Positions 1-6,716 of a DNA stretch of 13,262 bases are shown in pieces (within the stretch, counting starts at the first letter, position 1; each line of letters starts with the position of its first letter). A model generated the notes under the pieces. The model saw only the letters and a program-made list of their open reading frames with translations, did not search any database and was not told where the DNA came from. Origin of the DNA: Phycisphaerales bacterium UBA1926. GTDB lineage: Bacteria; Planctomycetota; Phycisphaerae; Phycisphaerales; UBA1924. The position numbers and the translations under genes are program-made. The stretch covers positions 24,542 through 37,803 of the forward strand of contig DDFO01000037.1 in the NCBI GenBank assembly GCA_002337215.1, read 5' to 3'.

Positions 1-854
1 TCGATCCTATTGGCGCGGGTCCACCGCGGCGCTTCCGACGCGGCGAGCCGGCCCAGCGAGGTCGGTCGAGGGTCGAGCACGAGCGCGGGACGACCGCCTC
101 GGAGCAGCAGACCGGTGCCCGACTCGAACCGGAGCATGAAGCTCTGCCGCGGGGTGCGGTTCGCGTCCGCGTTCGAGACCTCGCTCGTGAACCCGTCTGC
201 GGGCGACGCCGCGGGTGATTGCGTGAACTTCTCGAAGTAGTCGCTCTCGGGGAGCACCCAGTGGCCCGCGTCGCGGACCGGGTCGAACGCGCCGCCTGTG
301 ATGTTCATGCCGTCGTCGCCGTAGGGCGCCGAGTCGTACCACCCCTCGGTGATCCCGCCCGCGGGGTTGCCGACCACTCGGTCGATCGTGCCGGGCTCCG
401 CGTACCCCGCGACACCCCAGCCGCGCGGCAGTTGCAGCGTGGACGCGAAGTCGACCGGTGCGTAGATGTCGCGTTCAAAGGAGATCGCGTTCGCCGAGGC
501 GGGGTTCGGGCTCTGCGGATCGAATCCGCCGACGACAAACGGGTTGTTCCCAGCGTCGGTGAGTGTCCCGACCTTGACCACAGGGATCATCCGCGTCCGC
601 CCGTTCGTCTCGCGGACGAACAGCAGCCCCGAGTCCTCACCATTGAGCACGGCGAGATCCCTCGCGACCGCGACGCCGACCCGCAGCGTGTTCTCGGCGA
701 GCGACCGCTCGGACGCGTTGACCATGCCGTTGAAGGCGGGCACCGCGATGCCGAGCACCACGATGATCAGCGTCACGACGATGATCAGTTCGATCAGCGT
801 GAACGCCCGATGGGCCGCGTGCACTGCCTTTGCGTGGACGTGTCGGTTCCTCAT
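1..854 (-). CDS. Type II secretion / type IV pilin-like pseudopilin, 3' end beyond window
   Basis: A prepilin-like protein, of which 284 codons are visible before the left edge cuts off the C-terminus. The N-terminus has a short basic leader (residues 1-17) ending R-A, then F-T-L-I-E and a hydrophobic helix to about residue 41. This is the class III signal cleaved and N-methylated by prepilin peptidase, with Glu at mature position 5. The -1 residue is Ala rather than the usual Gly. The remainder is a hydrophilic globular domain with no family I can name; it is longer than a classical GspG or GspH. The start is the ATG at 854, which overlaps the preceding stop as ATGA, so translation is probably coupled to the upstream pseudopilin gene. 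The mature protein would sit in the inner membrane and join the pseudopilus on the GspF platform. The call as a prepilin is firm; the specific subunit (GspH/I/J-like or a minor pilin) is unknown. Confidence 0.85.
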   Translation of the reverse strand, partial: MRNRHVHAKAVHAAHRAFTLIELIIVVTLIIVVLGIAVPAFNGMVNASERSLAENTLRVGVAVARDLAVLNGEDSGLLFVRETNGRTRMIPVVKVGTLTDAGNNPFVVGGFDPQSPNPASANAISFERDIYAPVDFASTLQLPRGWGVAGYAEPGTIDRVVGNPAGGITEGWYDSAPYGDDGMNITGGAFDPVRDAGHWVLPESDYFEKFTQSPAASPADGFTSEVSNADANRTPRQSFMLRFESGTGLLLRGGRPALVLDPRPTSLGRLAASEAPRWTRANRI

Positions 855-2047
855 CGCCCCACCCCCACCACGTTGTCGGTCTTGGCGAGCGCGCGGTAGT
901 CGGCCTCGTCGTTCCCGGTCTCCGGGGTCGGCAGCCGATCGCGGAGCGTCTCGACCGGTTCGGTCCCGAACAGGCCGTCCGGCCCGGCCCCGACGATCGC
1001 CCAGGATGCGCCCCGCAGAGCCGCGTCGCCGCCGGTCACGTCGATCGACGCCGCGCCGCCGCCGCCCGCGCTGACGAGCCGCTCAAGCGCCTCATCATCG
1101 AGCAGGACGTAGGGGATATTGAGCTGGCAGGTCGCGGTCGTCGCGATGCCGTACCCATCGCTCAGGGGCTCCCAGCGGTAGTACCGGAATGCTTTGTCGT
1201 TGCTGTCCACGATTGCCGCGTGGCGCCAGTCGGTCTGCGTCGAGGGGTCCGCGATCGTGAGTTCGGGATCGCCCGCGTTCTCGCGGTACTCCTCGATATC
1301 GAAGTACTCGCGGACGAGCCTCGCCGATCCGCGGTCGGCGTCGAAGAACGCGTCGTATCGGTTCCGAGATGTCGTCCGCCCACCGGTCTCGAGCGGGTCG
1401 GCCGAGTCGGCCTTCACGCCCTCGAACGTCCCGTCGGCGAGCGGCCGAACCATGCCCGGGCCATCCACGCCGTCGAGCGCCGCGGGCATCGCCCCGGCGA
1501 GGTAGTACCCCAGCGTGTACTTGCTGTACCGCTGGTTCGCATCACGCCACTCGGGAGTGCCGATTTCGTACCGAGCGATCGTGTCCGCGATCGACGGCGC
1601 TCCGACGCCGGGCGGTAGCCCTTCAAGGAAACGCCGGTTCTGCTGTATGCCCGGGTTGTACACCGCCGCGAGGCGGATCCGATCGCTCGACGGAGGCGTC
1701 ACGATCGGCTCACCGCTCGACGGAGGCGGGGACGAAACCGGCGGGATCAGCACCGGGTCCACGGTCATCGCGCCGGCGCTCGCGGACTGGAGGCCGTCCT
1801 GCACCAGCGGGGGCGGGAACCCGAACTGCTGGCTGAACTGCTCGGTCGCGACCACCAGCCCCTGCACCGTCGCCTGATCGGCTCGCTGCCGGCCTGTCGT
1901 CCCCGCCGCGTTGACCGCCACGAGGATAACCGCCGCGATCACCGAGATGATCACGATGACCACCAGGATCTCGACGAGCGTGAAGCCCCGCCGAGGGCCT
2001 CTGATTCCGGGATGTCCGTGCGGTTTCCGCATCGTGTCCTTTGCCAT
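851..2047 (-). CDS. Pseudopilin with GspG-like N-terminus and long C-terminal domain
   Basis: The protein has 398 residues. The basic leader ends R-R-G (residue 21) and is followed by F-T-L-V-E-I-L and a hydrophobic helix to about residue 48, a canonical prepilin peptidase site with Glu at mature position 5. After the helix, residues 53-80 resemble the start of GspG-type pseudopilins, but the protein is more than twice the usual GspG length. A Pro/Ser-rich stretch (about 101-121) precedes a large domain I do not recognise. It lies 4 bases after the gspF stop and overlaps the next pseudopilin by ATGA, so all three are probably one operon. The ATG at 2047 has no clear ribosome site. The in-frame ATG at 2032 (Met6) follows AAAGGA by 4 bases and may be the true start; the leader works either way. 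It probably forms part of the pseudopilus. Confidence 0.88.
   Translation of the reverse strand: MAKDTMRKPHGHPGIRGPRRGFTLVEILVVIVIISVIAAVILVAVNAAGTTGRQRADQATVQGLVVATEQFSQQFGFPPPLVQDGLQSASAGAMTVDPVLIPPVSSPPPSSGEPIVTPPSSDRIRLAAVYNPGIQQNRRFLEGLPPGVGAPSIADTIARYEIGTPEWRDANQRYSKYTLGYYLAGAMPAALDGVDGPGMVRPLADGTFEGVKADSADPLETGGRTTSRNRYDAFFDADRGSARLVREYFDIEEYRENAGDPELTIADPSTQTDWRHAAIVDSNDKAFRYYRWEPLSDGYGIATTATCQLNIPYVLLDDEALERLVSAGGGGAASIDVTGGDAALRGASWAIVGAGPDGLFGTEPVETLRDRLPTPETGNDEADYRALAKTDNVVGVGR
1684..1728. repeat. 15-base direct repeat, period 30, in pseudopilin Pro/Ser-rich segment
   Basis: The 15-mer cgctcgacggaggcg occurs at 1684-1698 and again at 1714-1728. On the minus strand the copies encode the two P-P-S-S motifs of the Pro/Ser-rich segment of the 851-2047 pseudopilin. 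It looks like a local duplication that built or lengthened a linker. Confidence 0.7.
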
Positions 2048-2051
2048 TCGC

Positions 2052-3347
2052 TCAGCCGCCGTTCAGCGAGTTGATCATTTCGACGAGCGGGAGGAACATC
2101 GCGATGATGATCGTCCCGATGATGCCGCCCAGCACGATGACCATGAGCGGCTGCAGCAGCGAGACCAACGCGCCCACGGCGACGTCGACCTCTTCGTCGT
2201 AGTTGTCCGCGATCTTCATCAGCATCGCGTCGAGTTCGCCCGTTTCCTCGCCCACGTCGATCATGTTGATCACGATGCCGTCGCAGGTCTTGGACGCGCG
2301 GAGCGGCTCGGCGAACGTTTCGCCCTCGCGGATCGAATCGTGCACCTTCGTCAGCGCCCGCTCGAACACGAAGTTACCGCTCGTTTCCGCGGTGATCGTC
2401 ACCGCGTCGAGAATCGGCACGCCGGCGCCGATGAGCGTGCCGAGCGTCCGCGTGAACTTCGCGATCGTCGTCTTCCGGATCAGGTTCCCGAACACCGGAG
2501 TCCAGAGCAGGATGACGTCCGTCACCGCCTTGCCGGGCTTGGTCTTGCGGATCACCTTCCAGAAGATGAACGCGGCGAACGGCGAGAGCGCGACGAAGAC
2601 CGCACCGGGGACCTTCTGCCCCGCCTGCTGGCCCGCCACCCACCGGCTTGTGTCGATCAGCCAGACCGTGAGCCCAGGAAGGTTCACGCCGAAGTCCGCG
2701 AAGATCTCCTCGAACTTCGGGATGATGAACCACATGATCGCCGTCAGGATCACCATCGCGATCAGGATCACCGCGATCGGGTAGACCATCGCGCCGTTGA
2801 TCTTCCTCTTGAGACGCTGGGCCTTCTCCATGAACTCCGCGAGCCGCTGGAGGATGATGTCCAGGACGCCGCCGATCTCACCCGCGTGCACCATCTTGGT
2901 GTAGAGCACGTCAAACGCCTTGGGGTACTTCGCCATCGCGTCCGAGAGCGACGAGCCACCCTCGACCTCCTCGACCACCCCGCCCACGACGTTCTTCAGC
3001 AGGCCCGGTTTCTGCTGACCCTCGAGAATCTGCAGCGACCGCAGCAACGGGAGGCCCGCGTCCTGCAGCGTCGAGAGCTGACGCGTGAAGAGCGTGAGCT
3101 GCTTCTTGCTCACGCCGCCGATCGAGAAACCGCCGCCCTTTTTCTTCTTCCGCTTCTTCGCGGACGCCTGACCGTCGCCACCGCCCGCGCTGGTGTCCTT
3201 CTTGCTCGCCTTCGCGGGCTTCACGGTCGTCGGGAACAGCTGCTGGTTGCGGATCCGCTGGATCGCTTCCTCGCTGGTGGACGCTTCGATCGTCCCCCGC
3301 TGCTGTTTCCCGGCAGCGTTCAGAGCTTCATAGGTAAAGGTCGGCAT
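2052..3347 (-). CDS. gspF: Type II secretion / type IV pilus inner-membrane platform protein GspF/PilC
   Basis: The protein has 431 residues, close to the usual 400-odd for GspF/PilC. The first 45 residues match the family N-terminus (F-T-Y-E-A-L-N, then a G-T-I-E-A segment). There follows an unusual Gly/Lys-rich linker (residues 45-73, with K-K-R-K-K-K-K) before the first cytoplasmic four-helix domain. Two T2SSF repeats are visible. The first (about 85-210) has the L-x-D-A-G-L-P-L and G-E-x-G-G motifs; the second (about 290-420) has L-I-G-A-G-V-P-I and G-E-E-T-G. Hydrophobic membrane segments lie at about 187-210, 247-265 and 397-420. GspF sits in the inner membrane and couples the GspE/PilB ATPase to pilin addition. 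The ATG at 3347 is supported by GGAG 8 bases upstream. It lies 81 bases after the gspE stop and 4 bases before the first pseudopilin. Confidence 0.96.
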   Translation of the reverse strand: MPTFTYEALNAAGKQQRGTIEASTSEEAIQRIRNQQLFPTTVKPAKASKKDTSAGGGDGQASAKKRKKKKGGGFSIGGVSKKQLTLFTRQLSTLQDAGLPLLRSLQILEGQQKPGLLKNVVGGVVEEVEGGSSLSDAMAKYPKAFDVLYTKMVHAGEIGGVLDIILQRLAEFMEKAQRLKRKINGAMVYPIAVILIAMVILTAIMWFIIPKFEEIFADFGVNLPGLTVWLIDTSRWVAGQQAGQKVPGAVFVALSPFAAFIFWKVIRKTKPGKAVTDVILLWTPVFGNLIRKTTIAKFTRTLGTLIGAGVPILDAVTITAETSGNFVFERALTKVHDSIREGETFAEPLRASKTCDGIVINMIDVGEETGELDAMLMKIADNYDEEVDVAVGALVSLLQPLMVIVLGGIIGTIIIAMFLPLVEMINSLNGG

Positions 3348-3355
3348 GCCACATT

Positions 3356-3359
3356 CTCC
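3356..3359 (-). promoter_or_regulatory. Ribosome binding site of gspF
   Basis: On the minus strand GGAG stands 8 bases before the gspF ATG. The whole leader, GGAGAATG plus 4 bases plus ATG, has the same layout as that of pilT. It contains an out-of-frame ATG that opens an 8-codon frame (3354-3328) ending just inside gspF. Confidence 0.75.
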
Positions 3360-3428
3360 AACGACCGCGGCCCGGGACGCTCACGCCCCTTTTCCTCTTG
3401 GATACGGTCCGTTTTGCCCCGAAGAGCG

Positions 3429-5165
3429 TTATTCGTCGCCCAGCGTCTCGCGTACCACCTCGTCGATGGTTGTCAGCCCGTCGTAGATCGCGAGCATCCC
3501 GCTCTCCCGCAAGCTCCGCATCCCGCGTCGACGTGCGTAATCTCGCAGCACCGACGTGCTCGCCTCTTTCATCACGAGCTCGCGCATGTCGTCGTCCATC
3601 TCCATGATCTCATAGAGTGCGAGCCGGCCCTTGTAGCCCCCACCGACCCGGTCGGTCCGGCTCGGGCGGTAGAACTCGCGGCCCGCCACGTCTTCCTGCC
3701 GGAGTTCGAGCTCCATCAGTTCTTCCTCGCTCGGGATGTACGCTTCCTTCACCGTCGGGTCGAGCCGGCGGACCAGCCGCTGCGCGACCACGCCCTCGAT
3801 CGTCGCGGTGAGGAGGAAGGGCTCGAGCCCCAGGTCCACAAGCCGGATGATCGAACTCGGCGCGTCGTTCGTGTGAAGCGTCGAGAGCACCAAGTGCCCC
3901 GTCAGCGATGCCTGCACCGCGATCGACGCGGTCTCCAGGTCGCGGATCTCTCCCACGAGGATCACGTCGGGATCCTGACGCAGGAACGAGCGGAGCAGCT
4001 TCGCGAACGTCAGGCCCATCTCAGTATTGACCTGGCACTGACACAGCCCGTCGATGTCGTACTCGACCGGATCCTCGGCCGTCAGGATCTTCGTCTCGAT
4101 GTCGTTGAGGCGGGAGAGCGCCGCGTACAGCGTCGTCGTCTTTCCCGACCCCGTCGGACCTGTCACCACCACGATGCCGTTCGGCTTGCGGATCAGTCTG
4201 CCGAACGTCTCGAGGTCGTCTTCTCGAAGACCCACGCGGTCGAGGCTCAGCTCAACGTTCGACCGGTCGAGCACACGCATCACGCACGATTCGCCGTAGA
4301 TCGTGGGCAGGATCGCCACGCGGAGGTCGATCGGATTGCCCCCCACCGTCAGTTCGATACGGCCGTCCTGCGGCAGGCGGCGTTCCGCGATGTCGAGGTT
4401 CGCCATGACCTTCACGCGGCTCGTGATCGCCGGGCCCAGGTGCTTGGGGGGCGGGACCATCTCGTAGAGCACGCCGTCGATGCGGTACCGCATCTTAAAC
4501 TCGTTCTCGAACGGCTCGAAGTGGATATCAGACGCACGGTCCTTGATCGCCTGGAGCAGCACGAGGTTGATCAGCTTGACGATCTGGTTGTCGCCCGCGG
4601 CCTCGAGCACCGCGTCGAGGTCGATCGACTGATCGCCCGACGCCGCCAGCGACGCGAACTTGTCATCCGTCGCCATGCCGCTGACGAGATCCGTCATCGC
4701 GCTCGACTTGGAGGCGTAGTGCTTCTCGATCAGCGCATCAACCGCATCGGGGCTCGCGACGACCGCCTCGACCTTGAAGCCCATCAGCAGACGCAGGTCA
4801 TCGACCGCCTGGAAGTTCTCGTGCGTCTTGAGCGCGACGCGGAGGAACTTCTTGCCCGGGTCGTACTCGACCGGGACGATGCCGTACGCGTTCGCGTTCT
4901 CTGCGGGGATCGCGTCGACCACATCGTCGGGGATCTCGAAGTCCGATAGATCGCGGTACTCCATACCCGCCTGGCCCGCGAGCGCCTCGGAGATCTGCAC
5001 CTCAGAGATGTACCCGAGATCGACGAGGATCTTCCCGATCTTGTCTTTCTTGGTCTTCTGGATCGCGAGGGCCTCGTGGACCTGCTCACGCGTGCAGTAC
5101 CCCAGCTTGGTCAGCACGCGACCGAGCTTGCGTCCTTTAAGCTCCGAAACCGGAAGTGTCGGCAC
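3429..5165 (-). CDS. gspE: GspE/PilB-type secretion ATPase (copy 1, next to gspF)
   Basis: Assembly ATPase of the type II secretion/type IV pilus superfamily, cytoplasmic, acting on GspF. With the GTG start at 5165 it has 578 residues. Residues about 8-150 are an MshEN-like N-terminal region with two L-G-x-x-L-x-x-L-G-Y segments. The ATPase core follows: R-A-S-D-I-H-F-E-P near 210, Walker A G-P-T-G-S-G-K-T-T at 336-344, the Asp box A-E-D-P-V-E-Y near 364-370, Walker B D-V-I-L-V-G-E-I-R-D at 400-409 and the His box S-T-L-H-T-N-D-A-P near 428-436. The CxxC...CxxC zinc module normally found between Q-R-L-V-R and G-Y-K-G-R has no cysteines here. The GTG start is chosen because AAGGAG lies 6 bases upstream and the family N-terminus begins there. 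An ATG at 5318 would add 51 unrelated residues and has no ribosome site. It opens the unit gspE-gspF-pseudopilins. Confidence 0.95.
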   Translation of the reverse strand: MPTLPVSELKGRKLGRVLTKLGYCTREQVHEALAIQKTKKDKIGKILVDLGYISEVQISEALAGQAGMEYRDLSDFEIPDDVVDAIPAENANAYGIVPVEYDPGKKFLRVALKTHENFQAVDDLRLLMGFKVEAVVASPDAVDALIEKHYASKSSAMTDLVSGMATDDKFASLAASGDQSIDLDAVLEAAGDNQIVKLINLVLLQAIKDRASDIHFEPFENEFKMRYRIDGVLYEMVPPPKHLGPAITSRVKVMANLDIAERRLPQDGRIELTVGGNPIDLRVAILPTIYGESCVMRVLDRSNVELSLDRVGLREDDLETFGRLIRKPNGIVVVTGPTGSGKTTTLYAALSRLNDIETKILTAEDPVEYDIDGLCQCQVNTEMGLTFAKLLRSFLRQDPDVILVGEIRDLETASIAVQASLTGHLVLSTLHTNDAPSSIIRLVDLGLEPFLLTATIEGVVAQRLVRRLDPTVKEAYIPSEEELMELELRQEDVAGREFYRPSRTDRVGGGYKGRLALYEIMEMDDDMRELVMKEASTSVLRDYARRRGMRSLRESGMLAIYDGLTTIDEVVRETLGDE

Positions 5166-5420
5166 CGCCAACTCCTTACCGAGTGGTTCCAACCCGATCC
5201 GCTGCGACCCAACGTACCGCAGCACGCCAAGTACCGGTCCGGCCCGAGCGACATCTCGACGCCCGTAACCCGATCGAATCGCTGTCGGCCCCTCGAGCAC
5301 CGGTTCGATCGTGGACATGCCGGAGATCAGACGATCCCGAGCGTTCCCACCGACCAGTGACGTTCAGCCAACTTGCAGCCGATCTCCCCATCCGATTCGA
5401 ACAGATGGAGCATCGGTTCA
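5166..5420 (-). promoter_or_regulatory. Long (about 250-base) untranslated leader of gspE
   Basis: If transcription starts about 6-8 bases after the -10 box (near 5419), a leader of roughly 250 bases precedes the GTG. It is GC-rich and contains an imperfect hairpin at 5384-5410: arms ctccccatc and gatggag with a 2-base bulge and an 11-base loop. The 83-codon and 51-codon open stretches within it have no ribosome sites and no recognisable similarity. The function is unknown; a regulatory leader is possible but not shown. Confidence 0.35.
5172..5177 (-). promoter_or_regulatory. Strong Shine-Dalgarno that fixes a GTG start for gspE
   Basis: AAGGAG on the minus strand, 6 bases before GTG at 5165. 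It is the best ribosome site in the window and argues for the GTG over the upstream in-frame ATG at 5318. Confidence 0.8.
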
Positions 5421-5425
5421 CCCGC

Positions 5426-5454
5426 ATTCTAGAGAGATTATCCGCCAGTTACAA
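5426..5454 (-). promoter_or_regulatory. Sigma70-like promoter for the gspE-gspF-pseudopilin unit
   Basis: On the minus strand the -35 box TTGTAA (5454-5449; 4 of 6 consensus) and the -10 box TAGAAT (5431-5426; 5 of 6) are separated by exactly 17 bases. They lie in a distinctly AT-rich patch (about 5427-5535) in otherwise GC-rich DNA, directly after pilT. GATAAT within the spacer is an alternative -10 box. This is a prediction by eye. Confidence 0.6.
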
Positions 5455-5458
5455 CTGG
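5445..5458. promoter_or_regulatory. 14-base perfect dyad overlapping the -35 box, candidate operator
   Basis: The inverted repeat CCAGTT-AC-AACTGG has 6-base arms and a 2-base centre. It completely covers the -35 hexamer of the gspE promoter. Such a placement is typical of a repressor operator or a class II activator site. The regulator is unknown and none is encoded in the window. Confidence 0.5.
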
Positions 5459-5530
5459 ACACTTTCACTATTGCCTTAATTCGGCGTCAATTCTACGTTC
5501 TTCGACCCAATCAATACCCATTCAAACGGC

Positions 5531-6649
5531 TTATTCGCCATCTCCGCCCTTATCGGCCAGTTCCGGGCGATTGATCGTTCCGCCTGATTCCATCACCTTT
5601 TCTCTCAAGTCAGCCGGATTCTTGCCCTTGTCAATCATCTCCTCGGCCGCGATCATGCCGCGCGAGTAGAGGCTCCAAAGGTGATCATCGAGCAACTGCA
5701 TGCCGTACTTCTTGCCCGTCTGGATCGAAGAATCGATCCGGAATGATTTGTTGTCTCGGATGAGGTTCGCGATCGCGGGCGTCACCACGAGGAACTCGTA
5801 CGCCGCGACCCGGCCCTTGGTATCCACCCGCTTCATCAGTACCTGGCTGAGCACGCAGATCAGCGCCGTCGAGAGCTGCACCCGGATCTGGTTCTGCTGG
5901 CTCACGGGGAAGGCATCCACCAGACGGTCGATCGTCTTTGCGGCCCCTGTCGTGTGGAGCGTCCCGAACACGAGGTGGCCCGTCTCCGCCGCCCGCACCG
6001 CGGCCTCGATCGTCTCGAGGTCACGCATCTCGCCCACGAGGATCACGTCAGGGTCCTGACGCAGCGCCCGCCGGAGGGCCTCGGCGAAGTTGGGCACGTC
6101 GTTGCCCACCTCGCGCTGGTTCACGATCGACTTCTTGTGGTTGTGGTAGTACTCGATCGGATCTTCCATCGTGATGATGTGGTGATCCATGTACATGTTG
6201 ATGTAGTCGATCATCGTCGCCAGCGAGGTCGTCTTGCCCGAACCGGTGGGCCCCGTCACCAGGAACAGGCCACGGGGTCTTCGGACCAGGTCCTTACAGA
6301 TCTCAGGGAGACCGATCTGTTCGAACGTCAGTAGCCGGTTGGGGATCTGCCTGAGCACCAGCGCCAGGTCGCCCTTCTGGCGAAAAACCGACACTCGGAA
6401 GCGGGCCGCGTCGCCGTAGGCGAAGCCGAAGTCCGTGCCGCCCTCTTCCTGGAGTTCCTGCTGGTTCCGCTCTGGGGTGATCGACTTCATCAGCGTCACC
6501 ATGTCGTCGGAATCGAGGACCTTGGTCTGCAGGTTCCGCAGTCCACCGCTGATGCGGATTGTCGGCTGCCGCCCCACCGTCAGGTGGAGGTCGCTCGCGT
6601 CGAGCTTGACCACCGTGTCGAGCAGGCGGTCGATCTGAATCGTTGACAT
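5531..6649 (-). CDS. pilT: Type IV pilus retraction ATPase PilT
   Basis: The protein has 372 residues, the normal PilT length (about 340-380). The N-terminal PAS-like region carries A-S-D-L-H-L-T-V-G near residue 18 and the P-T-I-R-I-S-G motif. Walker A G-P-T-G-S-G-K-T-T is at 133-141, the Asp box M-E-D-P-I-E-Y at 161-167, Walker B D-V-I-L-V-G-E-M-R-D at 201-210 and the His box G-T-L-H-T-T near 229-234. The PilT signature A-I-x-N-L-I-R is present as A-I-A-N-L-I-R-D at 292-299. As expected for PilT it has no zinc module. It would drive pilus depolymerisation at the inner membrane, for twitching or pilus retraction. The ATG at 6649 is supported by GGAG 8 bases upstream. It follows the second gspE by 67 bases and is probably cotranscribed with it. 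The tail (residues 355-372) is hydrophilic and Gly/Asp-rich. Confidence 0.96.
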   Translation of the reverse strand: MSTIQIDRLLDTVVKLDASDLHLTVGRQPTIRISGGLRNLQTKVLDSDDMVTLMKSITPERNQQELQEEGGTDFGFAYGDAARFRVSVFRQKGDLALVLRQIPNRLLTFEQIGLPEICKDLVRRPRGLFLVTGPTGSGKTTSLATMIDYINMYMDHHIITMEDPIEYYHNHKKSIVNQREVGNDVPNFAEALRRALRQDPDVILVGEMRDLETIEAAVRAAETGHLVFGTLHTTGAAKTIDRLVDAFPVSQQNQIRVQLSTALICVLSQVLMKRVDTKGRVAAYEFLVVTPAIANLIRDNKSFRIDSSIQTGKKYGMQLLDDHLWSLYSRGMIAAEEMIDKGKNPADLREKVMESGGTINRPELADKGGDGE

Positions 6650-6657
6650 CGCGCATT

Positions 6658-6661
6658 CTCC
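6658..6661 (-). promoter_or_regulatory. Ribosome binding site of pilT
   Basis: GGAG on the minus strand, 8 bases before the ATG at 6649. The GGAGAATG leader is identical over 8 bases to that of gspF and supports this start. Confidence 0.75.
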
Positions 6662-6693
6662 GTCCGCCGCGCGGCACCGCCGCCCGGCTCAGT

Positions 6694-6710
6694 CCGGGGC
6701 GTCGCCCCGG
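6694..6710 (-). other. Strong intercistronic hairpin between gspE copy 2 and pilT
   Basis: A perfect 7-base stem, CCGGGGC and GCCCCGG with a 3-base loop, begins 6 bases after the gspE2 stop. No run of T follows on the minus strand, so a complete intrinsic terminator is unlikely. An mRNA-stabilising, processing or partial attenuation role would fit a junction between two cotranscribed genes. The role is inference; the stem is seen directly. Confidence 0.5.
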
Positions 6711-6716
6711 GATTCC

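Noticed and set aside
1911..4949. Open frame of 1012 codons on the plus strand, rich in His, Arg and Asp
   Set aside because: It is codon-for-codon antisense to gspF and gspE. It stays open because the genes avoid Leu TTA/CTA and Ser TCA codons. The His/Arg/Asp-rich composition is typical of such shadows.
5166..5318. N-terminal extension of gspE from the ATG at 5318
   Set aside because: No ribosome site precedes this ATG and the 51 residues do not resemble the family N-terminus. The GTG at 5165 has an excellent ribosome site.
5462..5490. A second promoter with -35 TTGACG upstream of gspE
   Set aside because: The -35 box is good, but the hexamer 17 bases downstream (TGAAAG) matches only half of the -10 consensus, and other spacings are no better.
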